A DNA stretch of 64,000 nt. Origin: Hemicordylus capensis. Its lineage: Eukaryota > Chordata > Lepidosauria > Squamata > Cordylidae. How positions within the stretch are numbered: position 1 is the stretch's first letter; every line of letters begins with the position of its first letter. The stretch spans positions 263,942,687 through 264,006,686 of the forward strand of contig NC_069658.1 of the NCBI RefSeq assembly GCF_027244095.1. Reading direction: 5' to 3'. Shown here piece after piece: positions 1-11,548 of this stretch. The translations under genes and the position numbers were made by a program. The notes under the pieces are model-generated. The model was not told the DNA's origin. It saw nothing but the letters and a program-made list of their open reading frames with translations, and ran no database searches.

Positions 1-52
1 GGCGTAATTTCAGTGCTTGCCCTAGGCGCTATTTTCCCTAGATACGCCTCCG
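1..52 (+). mobile_element. hAT element, right terminal fragment
   Basis: The first ~50 bases nearly match the right end of the complete hAT element at 53520-54588, including the terminal stretch that is the inverse of that element's left end. Only the end is in the window; the rest lies upstream. Identification rests on the internal match. Confidence 0.6.
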
Positions 53-55
53 CAG

Positions 56-345
56 CACGGCCAGAAGTGGCTCACTCCTGCCTTTAAGGCAGAGGAGAGC
101 CGCTCCTGGCCGCGCTGCAAATGCAGCACTGGCCCCAACCTAGCTCCCGAATGGGGCCGCGCGGCCCCGTTTGGGAGTTGGATGGCCAATACTGCATTCT
201 CACCATGGCCAGAAGTGGCTCTCCCCAGCCTTTAAGGCAGGGAAGAGCCACTCCTGGCTACACTGCAAATGCAGCGCCGGCCGGACTTTAACACCCGAAC
301 GGAGCCACATGGCTCCGTTTGGGAGCCAGATCACACCCCCGCCTC
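56..345. repeat. Two tandem copies of a ~150-bp GC-rich repeat
   Basis: A module beginning with a 'ggccagaagtggct' core, then 'cctttaaggcag', then 'ctgcaaatgcagc', occurs at about 56-180 and again at about 207-345. A third, diverged copy lies at about 45940-46050. Each copy ends near a self-complementary stretch ('ggagccacatggctcc' in copy 2). This looks like an interspersed element present as a tandem pair; I do not recognise its class. Confidence 0.55.
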
Positions 346-939
346 TGATGTCAGACACGGGGTGGGACGGGGTGAGCAGGGCTGCCACCGTGTTCGGGCA
401 TGGGCCGCTGGCAGTCTGGCTCCAAGCCCACTCACAGACACAAGGAAACCTTATGTGGATTTAACGAAAAGTTTATTCAGCAACAGCTCCATTTTCTCTT
501 TCTCTTTTCCCTAACTGATTCCTCCCCCACACTCTCTACAGGATCCCCCTTGGGACAAATGTCCAAACAAACAATCTGCAAAAGATAACTGCATAGGATA
601 TAACAGGCGGGGGGGGGGAGGCAGGGAGCAGCAGAAGGAGGAGAGAAGGAAGCAGTTGGTGCTACAAAGTAAGGTAAGAGGAAAGTGAAAGCCTAACAGG
701 ATGGGGTGGGGCGGAGGAGAAAGTTGCTTCTCAGCATGCTTTGTATGCCAAGGGGGAGGTGCCTTAATATGCCACCTCAGACCTTTGCTCAGCTGTTAAG
801 CAAAGTTAAGCAGAAGAAGATCTGATGTAGACACTATGCATGATGCAAACAGGTAACAGGGGTTGAACTGGGACCTCTGCAACAGTTGTACGGGGAGGGA
901 AGAAAACATTTGGTAATGAAAGCCCAAAGCCCTCTAGGT
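346..939. other. No gene recognised; G-rich run
   Basis: No coding exon or named repeat is recognised. A run of ten or more G residues lies near 609-620 in a purine-rich stretch that continues to about 680. Confidence 0.4.
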
Positions 940-1088
940 CAGGGTTTCTCAGTCTTAGGTCCCCGGATGTTGTTGGACTACCACTCCCATCATCCCCAGC
1001 CACAATGGCCAGGGGATGATGGTTGTTGGGAACAAACATCACTATTGTTGGGAACAATTATCTGGGAACTCAAAGTTGAGAACCCCTG
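940..1088. mobile_element. Palindromic hAT-type MITE (149 bp)
   Basis: Inverted ends (left 'cagggtttctcag', right 'ttgagaacccctg') flank a self-complementary body. An exact 8-bp target duplication, ctctaggt, lies at 932-939 and 1089-1096. Relatives occur at 2406, 21539 and 32986. Eight-base duplications are typical of hAT elements; no coding capacity. Confidence 0.85.
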
Positions 1089-1096
1089 CTCTAGGT

Positions 1097-1762
1097 AGAA
1101 GAGGAAGAAAAGCCCCACTTCACGAACTGTAAATACCACCTAAGCAATGAATAGAAGCAGATGGTACTCCTGTCTATCACATGTATAGCAGGTACGCATG
1201 ATGCCAGGGCCAAAGAGAAGGTTCTTTTTGTTTTTTGTTTTTGTTTTTGCATATGGTGCTAATGTCTGTTTGCGTGTCATGAGTGTGCCATTTGTTCAAA
1301 TGATTAATTTACTCCAAGGAGTTTTATTATTTTAAAAAATTATAATACTGTATGTAATAATAAATGCATAACACACATCTTACAATATGAAAAAAGATAT
1401 TTATGTATTTTGAATCTTGCTGACAAGATGGAAAAGTTGTGGATAAGCTATCCTGATAAGACATTTCAACAGCTGAGCTCATTTATGAGTAGTGCTGCTC
1501 ATTTCAAAAGCATGTATGCTCAACCTAAGTGGGTCCAATATAATACACCAGTCTAAGTCTTTTGTAACTCCCATCTGTTTGGAGCAACATGGAAACTACT
1601 GGCTATTAAAAAGTCAGAGCATGAATAGAAGACATTGAGGCTGTTCTCATGTGCAGCCTAACTCAAACTAGGGACACGCAACCCAGGTTAGGCTGTGCGT
1701 GAGAACCACCAGGATCGAGCCCAATCCTGGTGGGCCAGCTCCTCCTAGCCCAGATTTTCAGC
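1097..1762. other. No gene recognised; AT-rich spacer
   Basis: AT-rich sequence to about 1620. From about 1640 a segment starting 'gaggctgttctcatgtgcag' resembles another old DNA-transposon family (a similar start occurs near 51205). The MITE at 1771 is inserted in it. No exon is visible. Confidence 0.35.
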
Positions 1763-1770
1763 CTGGCTGA

Positions 1771-2306
1771 TAGGGATGTGCATGGAACTGGTGCCTGCCG
1801 GTTCAAAGGTTTGTGTGTGTGTGTGTAGGGGTAACCTTAAGGGCGGGGGAGGGTGCTCTTACCCCTCCCGGTGCGTTTCCTCAGCTAGCGCTATGTATTC
1901 AAGCGGCTCAGCGGTGCAGCAGTGTACTTCCCTGCTGCCCCATTGCTTCCTCAGTCTGGAAGTGACCAGAAGTTCTCAGTGTGTGTGCACGTATGTCGTA
2001 CATGCATACACGTGTACATGCGCACGCGTGCGCATGCACACATACAATGTGAGCACATGCATCTGGAACTTCCGGACACTTCTGGTCCAAGGAAGCAATG
2101 GGGCAGCAGGGAGGTACGCTGCCGCCCTGCCAGACTGTTTGAATACACAGCGCCAGCGGGGGGAAAGCGGCGGGAGGGGTAAGAGCAGACTCCCCTGCCC
2201 TTAAAGTTATTCACCACCACTCCTTCAAACCAGCTCGTATGACAGTCCGCGGAACTGGTTCGGTGCTCTTAGAATGGAGCGCCAAACGGTTCCGTGCGCA
2301 TCCCTA
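1771..2306. mobile_element. Non-autonomous hAT-type element (536 bp)
   Basis: The left end 'tagggatgtgcatggaac' is the inverse of the right end 'ttccgtgcgcatcccta'. The duplication ctggctga is exact at 1763-1770 and 2307-2314. The interior is a long imperfect palindrome with TG/CA dinucleotide runs near 2000-2045; open frames within it are by-products of the palindrome. The same end type marks 5015-5417, 28741-30237 and the fragment at 55626. Confidence 0.88.
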
Positions 2307-2405
2307 CTGGCTGATAACTAAGGGCTTCCTTTAACCTGAGTTACTTGCGCATGTACAAACCAGGCTGCTTCCTGCTCAGCTGCACACAGAGATGGGCGTT
2401 TAGAG

Positions 2406-2472
2406 CAGGGATTCTCAACGTTGGGTCCCCAGATGTTATTGGACTTCAACTCCCATAATCCCCAGCCCCAGT
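2406..2472. mobile_element. Half copy of the palindromic MITE
   Basis: Matches the left half of the MITEs at 940 and 32986 ('cagggattctcaacgttggg'), then diverges after 'ccccagcc'. No right arm or target duplication is seen. Confidence 0.6.
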
Positions 2473-3849
2473 GGCCTGGCCTCTGTTTACCAATGCTGCT
2501 GGGAGCAGTATGGAGAAGCATCTACACTGCTCCTGGCAGTGCTGGTCATGTAGGCATGCGGCTTGTGCACCGCCCAGGCTGAGAGTGGCTATCTGGGGGA
2601 AGGTAGGTTGCACCCTGTCTTTCCCTTCCCAACTGCCCAACGGCATGTGCACATGGCCATGTGAAAAGCCCCATAACATCAGAATTGGCCTCTCCAGTCC
2701 GTAAGTCTCTTGCATTGCAGCATAACATAGTGGTAGTCGGAAAAATAATTCTCATTTCTGTTTGAGGCCCTTCCAATATACTAGTAGTAAGGAGAGAAGA
2801 GAGAGAAAACTACACATTTCGTTATAACACAATCCTATTAAGAGCCCTCTCCTATTCTGATGAGAACTCACCTTCCCACCACCTTTGGCTCTGAACCCAT
2901 AAAGTATCCATTATAGCTAGGAATCTCTAGGAATTGGCATCAATCTTTGATGACTGTTGAAAGCAATCATGGAGATTTTAATGACTTGATACTGTGAAGA
3001 AATATTGGGAAATATTGGCGGGGGGATAATTTCAGAATTGGCAACCTTAATTACAGCAGGTCTGCTTTGACTACATTATAGAGTTCAGTTACAAGCCACT
3101 TAATTCAGACTTGCTCTAAAAGGGCCCAGAACTCGACTGGGGCATTAGATCTCCCTAGGAGCAGACTAGCCTTGCCACGCTCTGTTCCTATCCCACCTGG
3201 AGAATGGAGAGTCCTGAAGGGGCAGCTATCAAGCCTGGAGCCACAGCCTCCTCTCCACCATTTCCCTCATAGTTTGTTGCCAGCACTGGTGTGAAAGCAC
3301 TGGGGAACATGAAAGGTTCTGCTTCTTTGGGAGAGCTTGGGGCCCCAGGATCAGGAGCTCCCATTCCAGAGCCTCTGAGCTGACAGGCCCAAACTCTGGT
3401 CCAATATCTGGGCTTGGGTGCAGTGCTGATTCTTCTGGTCCCACTGGCCCATTCTAGTCAGGATTGGAATCCCAGCTATGGTTCAGGGCAGGGTCACAAT
3501 GACACCACAACTTGCATCTCTGGCATCTCCTGACAGAACTTCTGTAATACTCAAATTGCTGGTAAAAGTCTTTTTCATACCTCACATATAACACATTAGG
3601 AATCTTTGGCCTTGCGCATGCTTTAGCTCTCATCTTCTTTCAAATCCCTTTGTCCACATCCTGTGCACTTTGACAGGCTGGTGGATCTTGCCCTTAAATT
3701 CCAGCCAAATGTAGACATCTTATTTCATAGCAGTGTGGAAGTAGATAGTAATCATTAGCCTACTTTCCAGTAGGCTTATGAGATCACCCAGTATTTCATG
3801 TGTCTGTGTATGGGTCCCCCACATCAACTTCGCAATGCCTGGAGCATTA
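2473..3849. other. No gene or repeat recognised
   Basis: Unique-looking sequence without a recognisable exon, tRNA or transposon end on either strand. Short open frames here have no domain signature. Confidence 0.35.
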
Positions 3850-4620
3850 TGAACTAAATCAGGTACAGTTGTAGGGACACCTCAGTGGCATAGTTTGTGA
3901 AGACGTCATCCATCCCAATTCAAGATAGTGGACACATAAACATTTGAGGTGCAAGTGGGCTAACCTGAGAACTGCCTAATCAATTTGAACCAAATTTGCT
4001 ACAACTGTAGGGACACATCAGGATGCCCCAATGGCATAGTTTGTGATGAGGTAATCTACCCCATTCCAAGATGGCAGACACGTGAATGTTTGAGGTGCAA
4101 GTGGGCTAATTTGTGGACTGTAACTGATTTGAACCACATTAGGTACAGTTGTAGTGAGTGACACACAGGGACACCTCAACAGCCTAGTTTGTGATCATGT
4201 CATCCACCCCAATTCAAGATGGTGGATGTGTAAACCTTTGAGGCACAAGTGGGCTAACTTGTGAACCGCATCTTCACATCTTGGACTGTCTAACCCAGGC
4301 CTGCTCAACTTAGCCCCCCTAGCTGTTTTGGGACTACAACTCCCATAATCCCCAGCCACAGTAGCCAATAGCCAGGGATTATGGGAGTTGTAGACCAACA
4401 TCTGCAGGAGGGCCGAAGTTGAGCAGCCTTGGTCTAACCAATATGAACCAAATTTGGTACAGTTGTAGTGAGTGACACACAGGGACAACTCAATGCTGTA
4501 GTTTGTAATGATGTCATCCTGCCCAATCCAAGATGGTGGATACATGAACATTTGAGGCACAAGAGGTCTAACTTGTGGACCTCAATTTGAACCAAATTTA
4601 GTTCAGTTGTAGGGTTAGGA
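3850..4620. repeat. Minisatellite-like tandem repeat, ~145-bp unit, about 4.5 copies
   Basis: The landmark 'acagttgtag(t/g)g' recurs near 3864, 4009 (diverged), 4143, 4458 and 4604. Each unit also carries 'agtttgtgatg..gtcatcc..cccaattcaagatgg' and 'tttgaggcacaagtgggctaac' segments. Spacing is about 145 bp once the 136-bp MITE at 4296-4431 is removed. Open frames here arise from the periodicity. Confidence 0.85.
4296..4431. mobile_element. Palindromic hAT-type MITE (136 bp) inside the tandem repeat
   Basis: Self-complementary element with ends 'caggcctgctcaac' and 'gttgagcagccttg'. The exact 8-bp duplication gtctaacc is at 4288-4295 and 4432-4439. The same family, also 136 bp, is at 62062-62197. 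Confidence 0.9.
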
Positions 4621-4631
4621 AAAGGAAAGTA

Positions 4632-4887
4632 GGCAGATTAGTTACTAGAACAACTTGTTTTTTTTGGGGTTTGGACAGTGCTTTGACAGCTACAGTACAA
4701 GCCCCTCTTACTCTCTACTCTTCACCTTTATTGCTTTCCCTTCTCAGAAATTCTCTAAAGATCTCAAGTGTGGAAGCTCATGTCAGACTCATGGTTTGCA
4801 GACAAACAGATAATCCATTTCAATTGCCATGGCTGAAAGCAAAAGCTTTCAACGATAGCCCTGCTACATGGACCTGAAAAGACTATG
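4632..4887. other. No gene recognised
   Basis: No motif recognised between the tandem repeat and the SINE starting near 4888. Confidence 0.3.
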
Positions 4888-5475
4888 GCCCTTAGCTCAA
4901 TGGTGGAACACATCCTTTCCATGCGGAAGGTCCTAAATCTCTCCAGGTAAAGCTGGGAACTGCTCATCTGTAACCCTGAGAAGTTGCTGCCAATCAATGT
5001 AGACAGCACTGAGCTAGGGATGTGCACAGAACTGGTTCTGTGCACTCCTGGGAGAGCAGGGCAGGGGTGGTCTTTAAGGGGCACGGGAGGCATTGCCTAC
5101 CTGCCAGCCCCCACCCTGTCGCTTTTCCCTCGCGGGTGCTCACACAAAAAGCCTCCCTGCATTGCCTCCCTGCAGCCCCAGTCAGTGTCAGCATGGAAGT
5201 GGCCGAAGCACATACATGCTCCCCCCACACACACCCTTTTTGCAAGAGCGCCGGTGGGGGGAAAGTAGTGGGATGGGAGCTTACAACATGTATGCAGCGC
5301 CTCCCCTGCTCCTTAAAGAATCCCACCCCCCACTCTCCAAACCAGCTCAAACCCCAGTTGATGGAATCGGTTCAGCGCTCCTAGAATGGAGCGCCGAACA
5401 GTTCCATGCAATCCCTACACTGAGCTAGGACTAATGGTTTGATTTGGTAGAAGGCAGCTTCCTATATAACGTATG
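4888..5475 (+). mobile_element. tRNA-derived SINE split by a hAT element
   Basis: The head 'cccttagctcaatggtggaa...' carries a tRNA-like A-box, and 'ggaaggtcctaaatc' sits at the B-box position. The tail ('gagctagga...caatggttt...ggcagcttcctat' type) matches the tail of the 5S-headed SINE at 54822-55131. A 403-bp hAT is inserted at 5015-5417. Polymerase III promoter boxes and a LINE-derived tail are the usual SINE layout. Confidence 0.7.
5015..5417. mobile_element. Non-autonomous hAT-type element (403 bp)
   Basis: Ends 'tagggatgtgcacagaac' and 'gttccatgcaatcccta'. The exact 8-bp duplication cactgagc lies at 5007-5014 and 5418-5425. Related by its ends to 1771-2306. It interrupts the SINE at 4888-5475. 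Confidence 0.88.
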
Positions 5476-5479
5476 TATG

Positions 5480-6375
5480 GACAGGTCCCCCAGCAAGTCC
5501 TTGAAATACAGAGGCAAACCACATAGCACTGTCCCTCAAGTGGAGACCCAGCATGGTGCATTGGTCCACTACTGCAGCATGGTCCAACTGGCAGCACCAC
5601 GGCTAGAATGCCTCCTCCACATACAGATGGCTGGCACAGATAATGCCCGTCAGGCATGGGAAGAGCCCGGCAAGCAGCCAGATTGGGATGCTTTTTTTCA
5701 TCCCTTAGTTTTATGGGATGGGTCTCCTCATCACACTGAGCAAGCAACGTAGGACATCTCAGGGATGAAACATGGGCTTCCTGTGCCACACATGCTTGGT
5801 AGACTCTGCAGCACTGCTACTGGATGGCTAGCTCCTCTGGCCTTACTGGTGGGGGCTGAGATTGAGCTCAGGGCATTATTGTCCTCCCCGCTTACCACTT
5901 CTGCCATCCCATCTCTCTGGGAGGCCCAAGCCCCAGCACTGCTCTGGACATGCACTTGGTCTTGCCAATATTAGAGCCACTTCCTCGCCTTGTATTGGAT
6001 ACTTTCTAGCCACTGTCTACCACCTAGAGCTATGTGTTGGCAAATGGTCCTCATCAGCATACTTAGGACACCCAACTCCAAATGCACTTCATATAGGTGT
6101 TAAGAAGGGAGGTCCTTTTGAAGCCCACAAGCATCCTGTGTGAAATTGAACCTATCGGTACTCCCTGAGCTTCTGCTTAACACCTTTTTGTTGCTGATTT
6201 TCAGCAATAACAAACAAAAATCCATCCTTACATAAGTATTTAAATAAGTTATGTGTTTGGGTGGGTGGAGGGAGGCAATGCAATTGCAAACCAAGGTGAA
6301 ATGCAACTTAAAGCAGTACTAGGCAAGAAACAACAACCTGTGGCAGATTAGACTGAAACCATTATGTTACATGAT
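5480..6375. other. No gene recognised
   Basis: Several short open frames occur on both strands but none shows a domain, splice context or repeat identity that I can name. Confidence 0.3.
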
Positions 6376-6379
6376 TAAA

Positions 6380-6663
6380 GGCATTTTTATTTTTATTTTT
6401 TTATTTATTTAATGCATGTATATTCCACTCTATATAAAATCTCAGCGAGATTTACAATTTAAACAAGTGGTAACTAAAACCTAAAAATCATACAAAACAG
6501 ATTAAAATTACCATAAATAAAAATTTTTAAAACATCATAAACTAAAAGCCTAATGAAACAGGTGTGTTTTCAAAAGTCATTTAAAAACAACCAGAGATGG
6601 GGAGATTCTGATTTCATTTGGGAGTGTGTTCCAGAGCCTCGGGGCAATCCTAGAAAAGGCCTG
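6380..6663 (-). mobile_element. L2-type LINE 3' end (minus strand)
   Basis: Reverse orientation of the 'rich in tttattta; ccactctatataaaat' tail followed by 'cagagatggggagattctgatttcatttggga' and 'gtgttccagagcctcggggca', matching the L2-like copy at 42868-43480. A Sauria-type SINE follows directly at 6665. Confidence 0.6.
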
Positions 6664-6664
6664 G

Positions 6665-6893
6665 TTTGGGCGCAGCGGGGAAATGCTTGACTAACAAGCA
6701 GAAGGTTGCGGGTTCGAATCCCCACTGCTACTATATCGGGCAGCAGTGATATAGGAAGATGCTGAAAAGCATCATCTCATACTGCACGGGAGGAGGCAAC
6801 GGTAAGCCCCTCCTGTATTCTACCAAAATAAAGCCATAGGGCTCTGTGGGCACCTGGAGTCAAAATCAACTTGATGGCACACTTTACTTTAGT
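6665..6893 (+). mobile_element. Sauria-type tRNA SINE
   Basis: The tRNA-like head holds a B-box 'ggttcgaatcccc' at 6711-6723. The body includes 'atataggaagatgctgaaa' and 'gggaggaggcaacgg'. The tail 'ggagtcaaaatcaacttgatggcac' corresponds to the Bov-B LINE 3' end seen near 38200 and 42540. This head-to-Bov-B-tail layout is that of squamate Sauria SINEs. Near full length. Confidence 0.85.
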
Positions 6894-7149
6894 AGAAAGT
6901 GGAGTGAAGCTCCTCTCACACTATGCATGTCACACATGAACACGGTTTGGAAGATGAACTGAACGCAGCCAAAGGTAGGTTGTAGGAAACGATTTTAAAC
7001 AAAATCAATTTAAGCCTTATATTGTTCTTTGTACACTGATACTCACATTGAGTAGCCGTGGGGAAAGAACATAAAAGCTTTGCTGGATCAGTCCAAGAGG
7101 ACATCCTGTTCTGCTTTCAACAATGGCCAGCCCATGTTGGAAGTCCACA

Positions 7150-7420
7150 TGCAGGGCATGAAGGCCCCTGCTAATTGGGCAAAAGGGCACCTTTCAAAGT
7201 GGCGATTCTCTTTATATTAAGCAGGGGGAGAGCAACTGGCCCTATTCAGTCCCAGCACAGCATCCCTCCAGTGTGTGTTGCTGGTGTGTTTCTTTTTAGA
7301 TTGTGAGCCCTCTGGGGAAGGGAACCATCTCCTCATTATTATTATTTTTCCTATGTAAACGGCTTTGAGAACTTCCATTCAAAAGCAGTATATAAGTAGT
7401 AATAGTAGTAGTAGAAGGTG
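7150..7420 (+). mobile_element. L2-type LINE 3' UTR copy
   Basis: Shares the order 'gctaattgggcaaa.gggcacc', 'ggcgattctcttta', 'agcagggggagagcaactggccc', 'ttagattgtgagcccttggggac' and 'ggtatataa' with copies at 28016, 58505, 17090 (minus) and 41294 (minus). Ends in (tagtag)n. Confidence 0.7.
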
Positions 7421-7940
7421 GAGACCTTCCCCTGTTATTTGTCTCCAGCAGTTGCGAAAGGAATGCACACCTGCTTGTGATTGTTTGGAATAGAAAAAAA
7501 GCTGTAAATTAAAGACATACACACACAAACACACATATTTGATTTGAGGATATCTGAATGTAATTTGTACTCTAATATGTGTTCTTGGTACAAAAGGTCA
7601 CACAGAAGTTAGAGCCCTCAAACAGATGCCCAAGACACTGAAACTTGACGGAAAAAGTGACGATTTGAGCCAAGAAGCTAGTGCTCTTTCTAGGCTTTTA
7701 AAAAGAAAATCACACCAAATAACATTATGTTTCTGACTCATTGAGCTGGGGCAGTGGGAGGCGGGCAAATTCAGCTGAGCTTGTTGCCAGGCTAGAGAAA
7801 ACATTGTCCAGAAATAGCAGACTTAGTTTTAGTGTTTCAAATTCCTGAAGGAGCCACTTTCTCACATCACCCCGCTTTTCTGTCCAATGAAGTAACTATG
7901 GACTATTGCCAAAAAAAAAAAAAAAAAAAGAGAAGAAACA

Positions 7941-8452
7941 TTATTTCCTATCTTCCAATTCCAAAAAGGCATCCCCTCCACTTTGCGGCTGCTGGCACGA
8001 CTGTTTTAGTATACTGCCTGTTGTGCGCAAGACCTGTGCCACAGAGACCACCGCGTCCACCATGGGATGGAGAATATCCCTGGTGCGCTGGAGTTCCACC
8101 TCAATCATGTTGAGCTCCTTAACCCTAATCTCCCTCTCCAGCTGGTTGTCCCTGGCCCTTGCTTCCCTATCCAACTGAGCCTCCCTAGCCCTGGATTCGC
8201 GATCTAGCTGGGCCTCTCGGGTCCGGGCCTCCCTGTCCAGAAGCATTTCCCTCAGCATTGCCTCACGAAACTCCCCGGCACTGATTTCGCCCCTCTCATG
8301 AAGTGCCTCCATGGTCTCCCAGGTCCTCCGGTAGTCAGTCATGATCTCGTGCATCATTTCTTCGTGGGATCGTCTCTTCCTCTCCCGCATGGATGCCATT
8401 CTTTCAGCTGTTGTTAGGGGGCGCCCCAGGGGATTCTCTCGCCTGCCTCTTC
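7941..8452 (-). CDS. Myb/SANT-like domain gene, exon 2 (C-terminal)
   Basis: Last coding exon of the gene starting at 13516. A good acceptor (pyrimidine tract then 'ttgcag') precedes position 8452. The one base left by exon 1 plus two here complete a Gly codon, and the frame stays open to a TAA at 7943-7941. The 171 or so residues begin Arg-Gly-Arg-Arg, run through 'PLTTAERMASMRERKRR', then an acidic/basic helical region with an 11-residue repeat ('REAQLDRESRA', 'REAQLDREARA', 'RDNQLEREIRV'). Such charged repeats usually form a long helix or coiled coil, plausibly for self-association (inference). A poly-A tract (T run on minus) lies just after the stop. Confidence 0.82.
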
Positions 8453-9318
8453 CTGCAAGGGCAAATGATAGGCCTGGTTAGGAACTGGAGGACAACTGCT
8501 CATTGCTAAGCTCTGGCTGGCTGGCACAGCTCAAGAAGACTGTGTGTAGGGGGTGGGTGTGATGGATTTTCTAGCCATTTTTGTTTGGGTGGCCTGGGGC
8601 AGCAGAGACTGGCTGCAGTCTACAGTCTCTCTTCCATAATAACAGTGGTGTGGAAGTGGATGGTAGCCATTCCTATCATGGGCTTTGACAATGGGCTGGT
8701 CTCATGAGCAAAATCAGAATAGGAGGAGCGCCCATCCAGGCTCCTCCAAGCCCGGTGCATGCTCCCAAGAAATGGCCATGTGGCAGCAAACATTTAGGTA
8801 GGAGAAGGGGTAAGTGATGGTCTGCTAGCCTTGATCTGAGTCGGACGGCAGCAGCCAACCCAGGCAGTGTGCCCAGCATGATATTAAGGGTGCAGGGGAA
8901 GCACGTCCCGCGCTGTCCTACCCAGATGGAGGCCTGCAGATTATTGCTCCCCCCTCCTTCTACTTTAATGTTTCCTGACCCACATTGGGCTCAGTTATAA
9001 ATTTCCCCCTAGATACACAAGGCTCAGTCAAGAGAAAGTCAGTTACAGTGAAGACCTGCAAATCTAAGTAACTGATGTCCCATTAATTTCAACAGATTAA
9101 CACAGCTAACGTACACTGGATCAGGGTCACATTTCCTTCTGTTTCCACATGATTGTGTTGAAGTCTACATATACTATTGTTTATTACACAGTTTCTATTT
9201 TCAGCTTTTGTTTTCTCTCATTTGCCAGCTTGCAAGAAGTGGGAGCTGAAGCTTACAGCTCCATCTTTAAAACCAGGTATGTTCAAAATTATTGTTTGAA
9301 TAAACACTATAGAACATA

Positions 9319-9765
9319 CAGGTGGCCCTCATTACTGACAGTCCAGGCACCTACGGTTTTGCGTATCCGTGGTTGTGTCATAGCGACCCAGTTTCTTTAT
9401 TTGCAGGATGAAAATAGGGTTATTTTCACCCATCTGCAGTTCTTGAGTGGCTGGAAATGACTTCTGATGTCATTTCTTGCCACCCTTTTGTAGTGCTGAG
9501 CCATTTTGTGGCTCTTTTCTGAAAAGAAAAACGCTCAAAAAGAACAAAAATTGGAGGATTTGGAAGTTTGGGGGGTATTGCTAGAGAGCAAAGTACTGTG
9601 CTTATTTCTGCTCTCACCTGCTTTTTCTTGTGATTTTAAGCACACTTCAGTGTGCTTAGGAACCTAACCCCCAAATCTCCATAGGGTTGAAGTTCTCTTT
9701 ATTCAGTTTTGTTATCCACGGATATAGGCAGGAACAGAACCTTTGTGAATAACGAGGGCCACCTG
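9319..9765. mobile_element. Tigger/pogo-like MITE (447 bp)
   Basis: Ends 'caggtggccctcatta' and 'taacgagggccacctg' are inverse repeats, flanked by TA at 9317-9318 and 9766-9767. Subterminal 'gtatccgtggttg' and 'ttatccacggatat' are typical of Tigger-group ends. No transposase remnant seen. Confidence 0.8.
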
Positions 9766-10189
9766 TATACTTATACTGTATATAAAGTTTAGGTTTGATA
9801 AATCAGTATTGTATATATTTCAGATCCCCCCAATATTTCTGGGTAGTTTTCAGGGTGAGGTGGGGGACAGAAACAAGAGGTGGCTTCCTTGCCTTTTTCA
9901 CAAGTTGAGGCCCAATTTATAAACCTGTCTTCATCACATAATTACATCCAGCACATGTGAGACTGTGGGAAATGGTTATTTTCTGAACTAATTATAAGAC
10001 ATTCATTATCACACATGCAAATGAGCCAAAGGTCTCAAATATGTAACTTTTGGATATAAGAATAGTGGTAAACTACTAGCATTGTTCATTTCAGTTGGAA
10101 GAATGTACATGACTAAAACTTCCAGTAACACTATCAGGATTACTTAACATCATTGGTGGTACTAGCAGCACTTTATGTGCAAGTAAGAC

Positions 10190-10245
10190 ATAGAAAACGG
10201 GAAACTACCTTATACCGAGTTAGACCATTGGTCCACCTTTTTACA
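10190..10245 (-). mobile_element. SINE/LINE tail fragment
   Basis: Reverse complement of the 'gaccaatggtctgactcggtataaggcagctt' tail seen at 55075-55120. Truncated; no head visible. Confidence 0.5.
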
Positions 10246-10626
10246 ATTTCAAGTAAATTGGTTCAGCTGTTGATCTTTAATGATTTTTTTTAATTCAATG
10301 ATTCTCAGATGTGACATTATTTTTTGCTGCAATTCTCAGATGTTAGTGTGATTTTGGCTTATTTTTTAAAAAAATTGTTAAAAATCAACAGCTCGAATTG
10401 CTTATTTGAGATTAAATACACAGAATCCTGCTGTCCTCCACTATCTGTGTGCCAGTTTTCAGAGCTCTATGTCCAACTATTACCACGTTCTGATTTCCCC
10501 CCCTCTTTTCCTCTTAGACCTTTTGGTTTTAAAAGGTGTCCTTGTGCACCCATGCTGGTTAAGAAGAATTTCTCTCTTGATTTCTTCATTTTGCAATTGC
10601 ATGGGTGTGTGAAGATACCCTGTCAA

Positions 10627-10628
<2 letters not shown>

Positions 10629-10673
<45 letters not shown>
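10629..10673. repeat. (GA)n microsatellite
   Basis: About 22 uninterrupted GA units, read as (CT)n on the minus strand of the SANT-gene intron. Confidence 0.95.
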
Positions 10674-10675
<2 letters not shown>

Positions 10676-11548
10676 CCAGAGAACAATAATTACAGCGGCA
10701 GGTGGTAGTGGAATTGCTCAAACCGAAGCAGATGGCTGCAGATGCCATTTAGTATTTCTGCCACTATTTTATCTTCTGATTTTCCAATAATTTTAACGAT
10801 ATTTCCGGAAGAGAGTCTGAGAATTCCAATTTGATATAAGCTTCCATAAAGCTGCTATGGAGTTTGGATTTACCTGTGCAGTGTGCCTGTCCATTGTTCT
10901 AGCACACCGCTGGCAGTGCGCGAGCGCACAGGGGAAATAAAGAAGAAAATTATATTGCACTGTAGACTGGAAGTTGACTGCAGGACACAGGAAACAAATT
11001 TGCCCATTTAGGAACTGAGAGGGGTGGCAGGTGGAGCCGACACTCCCCTAAGTCACTCACAGGCAGGTATCCACAGGACCTCTCCATATGGCTCCACAAA
11101 AATGGCCAAATATACCACACAATCATTTTCAACACTCCAGCCAAGTACAACTTTTTAAAGACACATGTTACACATTGAGGGCCAATCATCATGAAACAAG
11201 ACAAAATGAACAGCACCAAACTGAAGGTGCTGTAAATATCTCCCTCATATGAACTCACCCCTTCCCTGAGTGTTGTGAAGCAAGAGTAAATAGTTATTTA
11301 GAAAACCTCCTGGAGATGCCAGGGAGTGACCCTGGGACCTTTATGCATGCATGATTCTGCTCTTCCCCTGAGCAATGGCCCCATCCCCTAAGGGGAATAT
11401 TTTACAGCGCTCAAATGTAGTGTCCCATCCAAATGCAAACTAAGGCAGACCCTGCTTAACAAAGGGGACAATTCATACTCACTACCATAAGACCATCTCT
11501 CCTCCTCTAAAAATTGTAAAGGTGTGGGCAGCTTTCTCCTCAGTGCAC

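Noticed and set aside
1776-2204. A 142-aa open frame (and opposite-strand partners)
   Set aside because: Lies wholly within the palindromic hAT at 1771-2306; Cys/Val/His-rich runs come from TG/CA repeats and there is no domain.
3850-4620. CRISPR-like array
   Set aside because: Unit is ~145 bp with no spacers and diverged copies; this is a minisatellite in a vertebrate genome.
6665-6735. Functional tRNA gene
   Set aside because: Good B-box but no paired acceptor stem; continues into a Bov-B-type tail, so it is a SINE head.
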